Positions 20,201 to 30,300 of a stretch of DNA of 64,000 nucleotides are shown here, piece by piece. The notes beneath the pieces are model-generated. The model worked only from the letters and a program-made list of their open reading frames with translations, did no database searches and was not told the origin of the DNA. How positions within the stretch are numbered: position 1 is the stretch's first letter; the number at the start of each line of letters is the position of its first letter. The stretch is from assembly GCA_009773315.1 (NCBI GenBank), contig WRPE01000005.1, forward strand, positions 26,767 through 90,766, given 5' to 3'. The position numbers and the translations under genes were made by a program. This DNA comes from Syntrophaceae bacterium (GTDB lineage: Bacteria > Desulfobacterota > Syntrophia > Syntrophales > Smithellaceae).

Positions 20201-21324
20201 CAGGGGAAAAGTTTCAGAGAAGTGCAAACCGGCAGGAATGAGTCAAACAGGGTTGTTTTCGGTTGTATCTCCTGCTTCCATATCGCGGAGTCCTTTTCCA
20301 CTTCCACAATAGCGCCGATGATCTCCTCAACCCCTTCGTTTAATAGATCCACCTGGGTTATACGCGCGCTCATCACAGCCGCATCGTCCTTGCTGTAACG
20401 ATCCGCATAGGCCTTAAAATCCTTATGAATGCAGCCGACGAACATGATATTGGGCTCATTCTTACAAAGGGTTTCCATGAAGCCCTGGAGAATGTCTTTC
20501 GAATATGTCGCCTTTTCGAGCGTGAAGCCAAATTCGTCATAGAGAATGGCAACCCCTTTAAATCGTTCCTTGAACTCTTTATTTTTAATCAAATTCCTGA
20601 TGATGGGGATGATATTGCCGGACTGGGCTTGAAAGACCAATCCCCCCATGATCTCCTGGAAAGCTGTGTGAAAGAGGTTTAACGTATCCGTATCGAATTC
20701 CTTTAGGCGCGACCTCAATTGCTTCACCGATATGCCGGGGGCCGTTTTTGCCAAGGCTTTCTCAAAATCCTCGTAAAAATTCCGAACTCCTTTGCCGCCT
20801 TTTTTCTCCCATTCATCGAGAATGCGCAGGACTTCATCGAATTCCGTCTGCAACTGCGCGTCAAGCCCCATCGCACGGCAGGCATCGAATATCGCCTTTA
20901 AGACAACTTCTTCAAAGCGTTTTCCTGAATGATAATCACAAATGACTACCAGATACTGGCCGTCCTTTCGGACATTTCTGAGCATCTTGGCCTTATTGGG
21001 ATCGAGTTTTTCATAATTGCTGTAAAATCCTTTCACCCCCGGATCACCGCTGGAACGGCTGAGGGCATTGGCCAGCATAAGGGAGAGATGGGACTTCCCT
21101 GTTCCATAAGAGCCGCTGAGCAGGTAAAATTTTCGGTCGTTCGGCTGGTACAACCCTTGGCAGATGCGCTCGAAAGCAGCCCGATGCGACTTAGTTGGAC
21201 GATACATGGCCATACGATCGTCATTTTCCTTCGCCTCTTCGTAGGCGCTTTTTAGGTTCACAAAGTTGGCGTACCCAGTCTTTAGCTTTACGACATCCGC
21301 AATTTTCCCCATTTGATTCCTCAT
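17269..21324 (-). CDS. brxC: BREX system P-loop ATPase BrxC
   Basis: 1351 aa; FYLLSGSYGTGKSHLSLMLANALS Walker A, VAILYDEFGFTLE Walker B-like; N-terminal IADVVKLKTGYANFVNLKSAYEEA; adjacent pglZ. Confidence 0.88.
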   Translation of the reverse strand: MRNQMGKIADVVKLKTGYANFVNLKSAYEEAKENDDRMAMYRPTKSHRAAFERICQGLYQPNDRKFYLLSGSYGTGKSHLSLMLANALSRSSGDPGVKGFYSNYEKLDPNKAKMLRNVRKDGQYLVVICDYHSGKRFEEVVLKAIFDACRAMGLDAQLQTEFDEVLRILDEWEKKGGKGVRNFYEDFEKALAKTAPGISVKQLRSRLKEFDTDTLNLFHTAFQEIMGGLVFQAQSGNIIPIIRNLIKNKEFKERFKGVAILYDEFGFTLEKATYSKDILQGFMETLCKNEPNIMFVGCIHKDFKAYADRYSKDDAAVMSARITQVDLLNEGVEEIIGAIVEVEKDSAIWKQEIQPKTTLFDSFLPVCTSLKLFPWLEDMKKIREKVLEDIYGMHPMALACLLKLSSEIGSDARSTFTFFSGDVGGAEGSFADFIAKSDITISGGKLNLYVVDQLFGFFQKELSLKNTELRERQRQLVNGYYASIEALRKVDEGDMFGDLMDERLVILRTILIYELCQIPTNLENLQFGIYCLSAVEKKKMESHLKVLVKTGAIFFRQQSKTYELAAGTGEDPYDLIDRFLTDESLHPKDEIEALLAEAGDPQELEFLYAKQFNLAFSEDKRFQRRFVRPKDIGKKLWKDIQQECEQDLAKDKNRSEGTVIYALCENETDIQIARNAVKDVPNENIAVAIPHAPQPFIDTLLRVKACRYYLPPNEAVKISAQTESRLRDIFENGEDGYRVQLQRILRDISSGEKACWYGKDEQVLVDQPPQPHRPADQLCENLYKKRCRISHPDLNTCHDDKWRTGKNNALKQAVKVLLESDRVMIDNGNPDNHGEKRYLEKVLLKGAGALRMIGKEGTVTYFDCESDPGKISDNYPVLKALCTELKSLPAGKMLALGNFLCDVGKPPYGAGGTAQTLALAHVLRAFGESLRIYTDTTKTVEKNIRTYEDVIQIVADPATKVVVEVFQISEAQRKLVDVVAKAVHAPALKHGEVRSVEKTVELVKTWWRELPKAARIVDLYEKKEQPRLKQLKALLDDAGHIERFDLILHGLPSLYSNEPAGDNLLEKNVQAIGEAFASDVKLFDAGLQSLQNSIAQAVCKVFDATGDVVECEAALDKWYKGLNPNQRDPSKYDEGEAYGLLSQLAKSDDMKTRLYKKLPEAYGFTPVVDWTTVQTADYVAKIKQAKVLIDEAKPDVPIPKIAKKTYEIGEGEKPVIFVPKGAAEMIYTITGDDPKNSETALRVKEEMDLSDFVKEKASVIVKMRARDEHGNLSDVVAIEVVNKAKKYEVAVDRDLFGNKKASFKFPDSREGLVAVLKSLLQQGVAQGLLSIEAREKLVKAIHENLVGKSDS

Positions 21325-21458
21325 AATGTGGCGTTATTAATGACCGTCTTATCCGCGGCGCAATTGGCATTAAATAACACGATATAATATCGAGTACTTA
21401 AAAAATTGCATTACGCCGAACTTACGCCGTAATTGCGCCAATCCCATGCAAAAAACTA

Positions 21459-22262
21459 TTACGGCGATGTCTTGTCTATTCTTGATACAATCTCCCGCAC
21501 AACATAATCGAACGCTGCATCAAGGTCATAACTTGCGCCGTCCGGCAGCAGCGATTCGATATCGCTCGCAAAGCCCGGATGCTTCATTTTCTCCCGGAGG
21601 TTCTTTTCATAGGTCTTGCCATCGACGGTATTGCCTTCAAAATCCATGTAGCGCCGGAAGATTTCCACAACACGTTCAGCGCTTGCTTTCCCTTCCGTAA
21701 GACCCAACCACAAATCTATGAGGTCGCGCCCTTTTCTTCGCTGGTACAAGGCGCGCGTTTTCGTCCCGAGCAACTCCTCAATCGTGTATGTCGTGATCTC
21801 GCAGTTTCCCTGAAACCAGCGGGAATCGACTGAGAAAGGAATCTTCCGGAATCCCTCCACGGAAAAATGCTCCCGCGTATTGATTTCCACTTTCAAGCGC
21901 ATGGAAACCACCGGAGATCCCTCAGATTCCATTCTATAAATCAAAGTCACGGTCCCTTCCGCCTGATTGCGACGGGGTTTCCCCAGGAATTCGCCCAGTA
22001 TGCCTTGAATCTTGTCAATGACCGGTCCGATACCGCCAGGTTCGATCTGAACAAGGTCGATATCCTCCGAGTAACGGCGCGGCGGATTGAAGTGCAGCTT
22101 GTTCAAGGCCGTCCCTCCCCGAAAGGCCAACTTTCCGGCCAGGAATGGCTCCTGAAAGATGGCCACCAGCGCCCTGCTCATGATCAAGTCCTGTTCCACC
22201 TGGGCATGTGAGATCCAGGGCGCCAAACTGCGCCAGCCAACAATGTGCGCCGACGGAATCAT
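21459..22262 (-). CDS. AbiEii/AbiGii nucleotidyltransferase toxin
   Basis: LAFRGGTALNKLHFNPPRRYSEDIDLVQIEPG is diagnostic; start at MIPSAHIVGW gives ATGA overlap with AbiEi stop. Confidence 0.92.
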   Translation of the reverse strand: MIPSAHIVGWRSLAPWISHAQVEQDLIMSRALVAIFQEPFLAGKLAFRGGTALNKLHFNPPRRYSEDIDLVQIEPGGIGPVIDKIQGILGEFLGKPRRNQAEGTVTLIYRMESEGSPVVSMRLKVEINTREHFSVEGFRKIPFSVDSRWFQGNCEITTYTIEELLGTKTRALYQRRKGRDLIDLWLGLTEGKASAERVVEIFRRYMDFEGNTVDGKTYEKNLREKMKHPGFASDIESLLPDGASYDLDAAFDYVVREIVSRIDKTSP

Positions 22263-23074
22263 ATATCCGCCTCCACTTCCGTATTGATCAGCAGTTGCCA
22301 GCGCGGATCTTTTTCTGCGCCCCGAATCGGCAACGAAGGTTCCAGCTTGGCCGGCAGTGGGTTGCGTTCTCTGATCCATTCCCTCAGACCCTCTACCAAT
22401 TCAGAATGACCGGCTCTTTCCAGCAACCATCCCAGCCGCTGTCCATACGCTAGATTGCCGTCGACTTTGACGGCATTTACCAGCTTTAACCGATCCATAC
22501 TTTCCCCAAGTTCCTGCAGGACGGTCAATACACGGTCCAGGCCGCCGATCGCTCTGGCGTAGCGGATCAGATCGATTGCAGTTCCTTCTGGAGTTGAAAC
22601 AGGAATAAAACCGGTTTGAACCTTGGTGGAGACAACAGGGGTCGCCTTAAAGTTGGTCTTGGAAAAAAAGCGGACGGACAGGCTCCTGACTTGAAGCCTG
22701 CGCAGGGGACCGGTCGTGACAACTTGAAATTGCTGCGGCTGTTGATGGGCGGCACCGTGTAAAGCTGCGGCGCTTAGCAAACCGACGTAATAGGGCCGTC
22801 CCATATGGGTCATCAAATCAGAAATGAACCAGTCGGCGGGCAAAACGCGGGTAGAACTGAATTCAAGAGGGATTATAATGTAGAAACCGCTGAGAACTCG
22901 AAGTATTCTTTCTTTCTTCTGCAATCTGGAAACTGCCATCTTGAAGGCAATGTCACTCATTTGCAGGTTCTTGACAGCCTCCTCGCGGGAGAAGAAATAG
23001 AGCCCCTGGGCCTGACGGGCATCGACCCACTCGGCCAACTTGGCAGGAACCGGAGCATCCATCTTTTCGGCCAA
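22259..23074 (-). CDS. AbiEi antitoxin (type IV TA transcriptional regulator)
   Basis: N-terminal wHTH and AbiEi-like domain (FYIIIPLEFSSTRVLPADWFISDLMTHMGRPYYVGLLSAAALHGAAHQQPQ). Confidence 0.9.
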   Translation of the reverse strand: MAEKMDAPVPAKLAEWVDARQAQGLYFFSREEAVKNLQMSDIAFKMAVSRLQKKERILRVLSGFYIIIPLEFSSTRVLPADWFISDLMTHMGRPYYVGLLSAAALHGAAHQQPQQFQVVTTGPLRRLQVRSLSVRFFSKTNFKATPVVSTKVQTGFIPVSTPEGTAIDLIRYARAIGGLDRVLTVLQELGESMDRLKLVNAVKVDGNLAYGQRLGWLLERAGHSELVEGLREWIRERNPLPAKLEPSLPIRGAEKDPRWQLLINTEVEADI

Positions 23075-23192
23075 GGCAAACCTCCATTAAAGTTAATTTT
23101 CGCAGATAGTAGCGGAAGTCGCTACTTTTTGCAAACGATAACTTTGCCATTGAGGCGATTCGGGGATCATTGTTTGCAGCGGGTATTTACTC

Positions 23193-23696
23193 TTATGTCA
23201 GCTTCTTGAACAGTATCCTTAATGCTTTCCCTTCTCGAATGTATTCCGTAAATGTTTTCTCCCAATGCCTGGGATAGAGGTTTTTCTTATGATAACCAGT
23301 GGTCCGGATAGTCTTTTCAATGCTGACTGCCCTTGCTTCAAGATTCATGAAAGCAAGCAGCTTAATGGCGGCCTGATCGCAGGTGCAGAAGATAAGCTCC
23401 TCATCATTCTGAATCAGACAGGCAATGGCTTCCAACTCCCCGGGATCAATACCCAGCCGGGCTTCTTTGGCTTCGTCTCGTACCGTTTGCAAATGCTCCA
23501 CAGCAACATTTTCAATAATGGTGACGCGATCGCTGATAGCGATTTTGGTCCTCGCGCCGTCTCTTTTAAAGTATGATGCCTCAGAAAGGACGGTCTTGGT
23601 TACATGGATTTCATAACCCTTGATGATCCTATCGAACAAGTCGAGGGTATGAAGGTCGATGATGACATCGGCGTCAAGCAGCAGCAATTTTTTCAT
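23193..23696 (-). CDS. PIN-like domain protein (putative toxin)
   Basis: LLLLDADVIIDLHTLDLFD, D/E-rich core (GIDPGELEAIACL), FCTCDQAAIKLL; overlaps upstream XRE/ImmA gene. Confidence 0.72.
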   Translation of the reverse strand: MKKLLLLDADVIIDLHTLDLFDRIIKGYEIHVTKTVLSEASYFKRDGARTKIAISDRVTIIENVAVEHLQTVRDEAKEARLGIDPGELEAIACLIQNDEELIFCTCDQAAIKLLAFMNLEARAVSIEKTIRTTGYHKKNLYPRHWEKTFTEYIREGKALRILFKKLT

Positions 23697-24825
23697 AGTT
23701 TTTTACCGCATACCCGGCAGCAGACAGATAATCATCGATTGCGGACCGATCGATCTCCATATACTCGGCAAACAACCCTCGTGAAATTTTCCCCTCCATC
23801 AGGCAACGGCAAGCAAGAGAAACGTACCGTTGCGGGAACTTCTCCGGCTGATGCTCTTCATACAGCCCCCGGCGCAGGCCTCGATCCATGTTCCGAAATT
23901 CGGCATCACCGAGAATTTTTTCGACCTGGCCTTTCTTAAGTTTTTTGAGATTGACAAGCCTCCACAGAACGGCTTCCGAAGAAACGCCGAACTCTTTCGC
24001 CAGTTCGATGATGTCAACCAACTTCAGTTCCTGATTCACCGCGATTTCCTTTAGAGCAGCAAGCAGATGTTCCTTCGGCAGGAGCAAACTCGCCGCAAAG
24101 CTATCGGCAAATTGCTCCGGCTTCGTTTTACGTGTCCCGTCTCCGATTTCCTCATGCGAGAATATTTTCCACGTGACGATGTGGAAGAGCTCATGGGCGA
24201 GATCGAAATTCCGCCGCCATGGCGCATCATGGAGATTGATGAGGATGCCCACGCCAAGGGCGCTGTCCACGATGCTGGCGCCGGACAAACCTTCTCCCAG
24301 GTCCAGATGAATAACTTTGAAACGAAGCGTGTTCTCCAGGATGTTCAGAAGATTGCAGGCTGGGCGTGATCCCAGGTCAAAGCGCTTATGAATGTCGGCG
24401 CCAAGCTTGTCGGCCGCCGAAAATCCGTTTTCAATGAAGTCATCACTGTCCAGACTGGTGAGGATTTCTTTCCAGCGCCGCTTCAAGCCGAGGAGATTTT
24501 CCAGGCGGCTGTAATTTTCGAGAAAGTTGAGAAATTGACGCTGCTCCTTTTGAACATCGCTGCCTGCAGTTCGCCGCCAGAGGGGAACTGGGTCCGATGG
24601 GATATTGGCTTCGAAGAAATAATCCAGGGGCCTGCTGTAAAGACGGGCCATCAAGATGAGCTCGCCGGCGCTGACGTTCCGAGTTCCCTTTTCGACGGCG
24701 GAGAGGATCTGGTAATGCTTGAAACCGAGTTTCCGCGTTGCTTCCACCAGAGAAAAACCAGCATTTTCGCGCGCCTGAGCAAGCCTTTCGTGAAGATTTT
24801 TACCCTCGGTATTTGAAGAGTTCAT
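23674..24825 (-). CDS. XRE-family HTH + ImmA/IrrE metallopeptidase-domain protein
   Basis: N-terminal HTH (RLAQARENAGFSLVEATRKLGFKHYQILSAVEKGTRNVSAGEL), DLAHELFHIVTW HExxH. Confidence 0.9.
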   Translation of the reverse strand: MNSSNTEGKNLHERLAQARENAGFSLVEATRKLGFKHYQILSAVEKGTRNVSAGELILMARLYSRPLDYFFEANIPSDPVPLWRRTAGSDVQKEQRQFLNFLENYSRLENLLGLKRRWKEILTSLDSDDFIENGFSAADKLGADIHKRFDLGSRPACNLLNILENTLRFKVIHLDLGEGLSGASIVDSALGVGILINLHDAPWRRNFDLAHELFHIVTWKIFSHEEIGDGTRKTKPEQFADSFAASLLLPKEHLLAALKEIAVNQELKLVDIIELAKEFGVSSEAVLWRLVNLKKLKKGQVEKILGDAEFRNMDRGLRRGLYEEHQPEKFPQRYVSLACRCLMEGKISRGLFAEYMEIDRSAIDDYLSAAGYAVKNYEKIAAA

Positions 24826-25160
24826 AACCGCCTCCCGATAAGATTATCTTATGTTTAGTTTTAAATTATTTTCATATTGCATAAGATATTCTCATGGAGA
24901 TGTCAATATCAAATATCACTCTGGGCTTTTGTCGCGGTTGTTTGTCAATTGGATTTCACTCTCGTCCTGATACGAATTGTTTCCATGATCATGCCCTACA
25001 TAGAAAATAACGACTGTCTCCCCATAAATCTTTTCGGTCTTTAGATGAACGATTGGATGAAAAAGAGGCATCACAAATCCTTTGTGTTGTAACTCATGCA
25101 GAGGAGTAATCTTATGCATAAGGCTGCTATGAAGTAATGAAGCTAATTACCCTTCTCATT

Positions 25161-27299
25161 TCATGGTGTTTTGGCTGGCCCACCTAAGATTTGTAGAATC
25201 ACGAACAAGATACCGAAAGCCCCAACACCCCAGAGTGATTTTCTCCAAGGCTTTACAACAAGCCCTACAATACCGAATGAAACCATAAAGCTTAAACATC
25301 CCTGTAAACCATAGCTGTTGGGATGGCGCAATAGCCAATCCCATCGCCAGGCACTATTAATCACGACTAAAAAGATCAGACTCGTAAGTAATGCAATAAT
25401 GATACTGGAAAATTGCCGAATGCGAAGTGCTTTTAGCTCTGCTGTTCGGGCTTTTTCCTGTGCATTATCCTTGGCGATAGTGAGTTCTTCTGCTTCCTTC
25501 TTTTTTGCATTCAATAATTCATATGCTTTGGCGATTTCTATAGAAGTCTCCTGTTTCTGTTGTTCCAGATCTTTTTCAACCCGCCCTTTATCAGTTGTTA
25601 ACAAATCTATTTGTTTTGCCAAAGCTGCGCGTTCTTCAATTAGTGTTTGATTCTCTGCCGAGATGGCTGAATCCACCAGTTCTTGAAACTGTTCATCATT
25701 ATCAACCGCACGTAATCGGTCGATAAGTAAATCATTGGAAAGCAATTTAGCAGCCGTTTCTTCTGGGAAATCCTTGTAGCATGCAAGAAGATTAAGCATT
25801 TTTGAGCAAGCTTTAACAGCACCGCTTCCAATAGTTCTGAATTCCGGTATTGCGAATGTTTCAGCGAATGACTTGTCAAAATCCTGACTTGCAGGGATAA
25901 ATGGACGGAGTATTTGCCACAAGACATTAGGTAAAACAACTGATCCATATGATTTGGATCTTCGGCTTTCATTGCTATCGAAACGATATAACGTATAGTC
26001 ACATGTTAGAAGCAGGGCACCAGCATTAATGGTCGATTTGGTGCTTTTTCTTATTGACCGGACGCAATCAAGGACGGCCACATCATGGATTATAGATCCA
26101 TCAGGTTTTTTCTTATAAATGCTTTCCAAAAACTTGATATAATTCTCCTGAAGTGTGCCTCGCTCAATTAGCCTATCCTCTAAAGGTTTATATTCATCGA
26201 TCCCTTTTCCTTTCAGTAGGAGATCAATATGCTGGTACGGCCGCAAGAAAGAATCGACATCAATACCAGTTTCAACATTTTTCTGATGGTACTTTAGTGC
26301 AATACCTGAGATGTAGGGAGATTTCATGGCTGCTCTGCTTAGTGATTGTGGCCAGTGGTTTTTTTTCAATTCACCAGCATAATAGTTAATCGTATCAATC
26401 GCTTCCTCTAGAGTTCTTTCGTGGTATTTCAAGTAAAATGGAAGCTTATTGTCAGAAATTACTTTAAGTAAATTATGGGAAACTTCCACTTGCGAGTTGA
26501 CATGAATATCAAGGATACCAAAAAGGAAGTTGGTGTCACAGAATATTACGAGTGGACTCAAATTCTCACGATAATTATTGGCAACATCTGGTGAAACCAT
26601 CAAAGAGAAGTAGTTGAAAGCACCATCCGCACACTCCGCAATATATTGTGTCCGATCCGGTTTATTACCTGCTGCAGATAGAAACTCCACAATTGCCGCC
26701 TTCGCAGTAGGCCAGTGCTTGCTATCAAAATGCGACTTCACGGCATCTTTAAGCATAAGCGATAGGCTTTTAGAGTATTCCTCCGGGAGTTCTACTGAAG
26801 AATCGAGAAAAGCTACGGCCTGAATCCCATGGCGCAGAAATGCTTTTGCCAGGTACGCCTGTAAGGCATCCCACGCCGCATCACTAGGAAAATCAACATA
26901 CTTTTTGGAGATCTCCATCATCCATTCACCACGAATCCGTTTTTGTAAACATGACGCCTGTTCAATTTGGGCTTGAACGTTCATTCGCGATTCATCTGTG
27001 AGAACATAATTGGTTCCCAAAGGCTTGTGTATTCGACCATCTTGAATCAACCGATCCAGCGCCTCCTGGATTTGATGATTCGGAGCATCAATCCCAAACA
27101 TCGTTGAGAGGACACCTGCTATATCATTTGCACTGCACAGGCTATCTCCTTCAAATGCAAGGATAGTATGGACAATTAATTCTCTGAGGCTCTCTTCAGG
27201 TGAACGAATATTTGAAATGGCCGCAAAACTACACATCTGTTGGAAATTCGTACTTGCTACCGAGATGCGAATAGTTTCTACATTAGGTTGCGTCATCAA
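25161..27299 (-). CDS. Membrane-anchored PIN-like nuclease with coiled coil
   Basis: 712 aa; VIFCDTNFLFGILD, YHERTLEEAIDTI, SIIHDVAVLDCVRSI, LLLTCDYTLYRFD acidic residues of a PIN fold; coiled coil and C-terminal TM segments. Confidence 0.72.
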   Translation of the reverse strand: MMTQPNVETIRISVASTNFQQMCSFAAISNIRSPEESLRELIVHTILAFEGDSLCSANDIAGVLSTMFGIDAPNHQIQEALDRLIQDGRIHKPLGTNYVLTDESRMNVQAQIEQASCLQKRIRGEWMMEISKKYVDFPSDAAWDALQAYLAKAFLRHGIQAVAFLDSSVELPEEYSKSLSLMLKDAVKSHFDSKHWPTAKAAIVEFLSAAGNKPDRTQYIAECADGAFNYFSLMVSPDVANNYRENLSPLVIFCDTNFLFGILDIHVNSQVEVSHNLLKVISDNKLPFYLKYHERTLEEAIDTINYYAGELKKNHWPQSLSRAAMKSPYISGIALKYHQKNVETGIDVDSFLRPYQHIDLLLKGKGIDEYKPLEDRLIERGTLQENYIKFLESIYKKKPDGSIIHDVAVLDCVRSIRKSTKSTINAGALLLTCDYTLYRFDSNESRRSKSYGSVVLPNVLWQILRPFIPASQDFDKSFAETFAIPEFRTIGSGAVKACSKMLNLLACYKDFPEETAAKLLSNDLLIDRLRAVDNDEQFQELVDSAISAENQTLIEERAALAKQIDLLTTDKGRVEKDLEQQKQETSIEIAKAYELLNAKKKEAEELTIAKDNAQEKARTAELKALRIRQFSSIIIALLTSLIFLVVINSAWRWDWLLRHPNSYGLQGCLSFMVSFGIVGLVVKPWRKSLWGVGAFGILFVILQILGGPAKTP

Positions 27300-27323
27300 G
27301 CGATCCCTCCTTATTCGAAATGT

Positions 27324-30300
27324 TTACAATAATAATGTGGCTATGCGGTCGTATTCCTCCAGGCATTTGCGTTTGGACATGAATTCGCCGAAGGCTTGTT
27401 CTTCTTTGCGTTTCAGGACGGGGAAGGTGTCGAGAATGTAGGCAAATTCGTCACGAGACAGACCATAGAGATGGGCGACGCAGGCGTCAATTTCGGCCCG
27501 TAACTGGGCACGGTCTCCCGTGTCCCTCCGGTCGGGAGTGCGCTCATGGACACCGCAGGCGGTTGACCATTCCGGGGTCAGATTGGCGGCTTCCTCGTAA
27601 AGGCGACGACGGGTTTCCTGTTCGTGCTGGGGGCCATAGGTAAATTTTGCTTTTCCATCTGATGGGTACCAGAAGGCTGCATCCTTCCATCTATCTATTT
27701 GAATTTCCTTCCACAATTCTGAAAAGCGCTCATCTATACAGGTGAGGCGAGCAGTGCGTGCGGTAATTTCTGGATGGACGGGGCTGTTTTGCAGTTGTGG
27801 AAGCGGTAAATCCATATAAGTCGTGCTCAAATGACTGGTCGTTTTGATCCGCGTGAGAAAATCGAATACGAAAGAGTTAACGACACCGCCCCAAAAGCAG
27901 ATCTGTGACAAAGGATAGACGTTTTGAATGATTATATTGTGGCCAGACAACCTCGGACAGTAATGTTCAAACGTCCTAATAGTATATGAATGAGGGGATG
28001 GTTTTGGCAATATAGCGGCAATAAAAGTACGTTCATTCGTATCGGCAGCAACCTCTCTGAAGGCCAATCTGTATCGCTCAGGTGCCAGATCAATCTGGCC
28101 GTCTTTCGTTATTTTGAGAATGTCAATCTTTGACTTCTTTTCAAGCTCCGCAACTCGATTAACGGAATCTTTTGAATAAAAAAGCCGATAGGCTGTTGGT
28201 TTTAAATAATGACTGGGCGCAGCAAAGTCACAATCAAAATGCCAGATCATTTTCCCTTCAAACAGTTGTGGTCCACCTGTTTCACATGGCGAAAGACTTT
28301 CGGTGTGAGAAGTCAAGTCAATTTCCCGTGCCACTGTTAAATTCAAATCTGGACCGATAAGGGGGAACGTTTTGTAGATATTGAGTGAAATTTTTAAGTC
28401 CTGCTGGCTTTTGAATTCCATGACGCTCAGGGTTTCGGGCGAGAATTTGCGGACGTGATCTAACTGCATCTCCAGCGCCCCGGCGTCGATGACGGGCAGG
28501 CGTTCCGGGTCGTGTTCCATGAAGGCGCAGCGGAAGGCCTCTGTTTTACCTCCCTTTTCCGTGCAGAAAAGGATGAACTTGAAGCGCCCGTCCACGGCAG
28601 TGAAAACCGTCGGCCAGCGGTTCTCAAAACCATAGAGGCAACAGATGCGGCTCTCGTTGAAAAAAAGCTCTCGCAACGGCTGACATCCCTGGTCTGTATA
28701 GAGTCCACTGGGCGTTACGATCCCCAGGCAGCCGCCCGGCCTGAGAAGAACGAAGAACCGCTCCAGAAAGAGCTTATAGGTGTTGATGTCCCCTTTGCCC
28801 AGGGCGCGGTAGGCGGCCGGCTGCCGAACATATTCGCTTTGCTGTTCAAAGTCCAGGCAACAGGTCTCCCACTTCCTGCGGATGGGCGGGTGTTCCGCCA
28901 TGAGGTGTTCGGCTACCCGGTTGGCCTCCTGTTTCGTGTAACTGCGGAAGGCACTATCATAGGCGGAGAAGAACTCCTGAGAATTCGGTTTAAGGATATC
29001 CCAGGGCGGATTGCCGACGTCGGCGTCGAAACCACCGTTTTCCTCGTTGAAGACCTCTGGAAACTCCAGCGGCCAATGGAAAAAGTGATGCCTACCCGCA
29101 AGGACTTTCGCCTTATCATCCAGTTCCATTTCGGCGATCGATGCCGGGGCTTCACCCTGTGCCAAACGCAGGAAGAGTCCATGATAATCATCTGGGTTTA
29201 CTGCGCTGTCCATGAGATAGGCTGTGAAGAGATCCGCCAAGGGCAACAACGGGTTGATTCTTTCGCGCCGGGTCTCTTCATGGATCTCCTTCTGGCGATC
29301 CGTATCGTCCTCTGCAATCTGTGTGATGGACATCATGTCTCGGGCGGCTTTTTGAAAGGCCTCCGTCAGTGTTTCAGGAAAAGGTAAGTCCTGCAGTTTC
29401 TTATCTTTCTGAAGCTTCTTTTTGGCATCCTTGCTACGTTCCGGGATTCTCTGCAATTGGGCAAGGTGTCGGATACCGATAAGGCTGTTGCCGCATCGCA
29501 GATGATGATCGAGAAAAGTCAATTTGTGTTCCCGGGCGAAGCAATTGAGCCACAGAGAAAGCTTGGCCAGGTGGACGGCAAGGGGATTCAAATCCACACC
29601 GTAGAGGCAATGTCGGGTTATGAGCCGCCGCCAGTGATTCGGGGCACAGGTCGTCGGCGAGGACATTCCCTCAACATCAGGGATTTCAGCAAGAAGGCTG
29701 ACAATCAGATCGGTAATTTGGTCTGCGGCGTTGACAAGAAAATGGCCGCTTCCCATACCGGGATCGCAGAGTCTGAAGATAAGGACGACTTCCTTGACGA
29801 AGCGTTCCACCAGGGCAATTGCCGACTGGGCTGCCCCACGCCGGACAGCCACATCATGCCCTTCTTGGGTTTCCCGGATAAAGAGATCGAAGCGCTCCCG
29901 GTAGTCCTGGGCGAAACGATCCTGCAGTGGCTGAATGACCGTTTTTCCGTTGAGAAATCGGACCAGACTCTCCGGCGTGTAGTAAGATCCAGTCTGCTTG
30001 CGCTCCAAAGCGGACTCACCAAAATAAACATCGCCTTTTTTAATGAGACTGTCGCTCGTTTGGCGGGCAGTTTCCGAAGCCAGCAGGTTTTCTATGCCTT
30101 TCTTTGTCCGGCGACGAATACGATCCGCATCGGCTAAAGTGACATTAAATTCGAGAATATTCTCGTACATTTCACCTAAGTGACGCACCTCCAGATTGCG
30201 GTAGGGGATGGGGTATTCCTTATCCGGATCTGAATCATAAGGATCTACATAGGCCATCAGATAGAGGGCGCGAGCAAGAAAGTCATTTCTCAGTTGCTGT

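Noticed and set aside
24916-25119. 67-aa minus-strand ORF between PIN-TM and XRE-ImmA genes
   Set aside because: Short and without recognisable features; may be a remnant.
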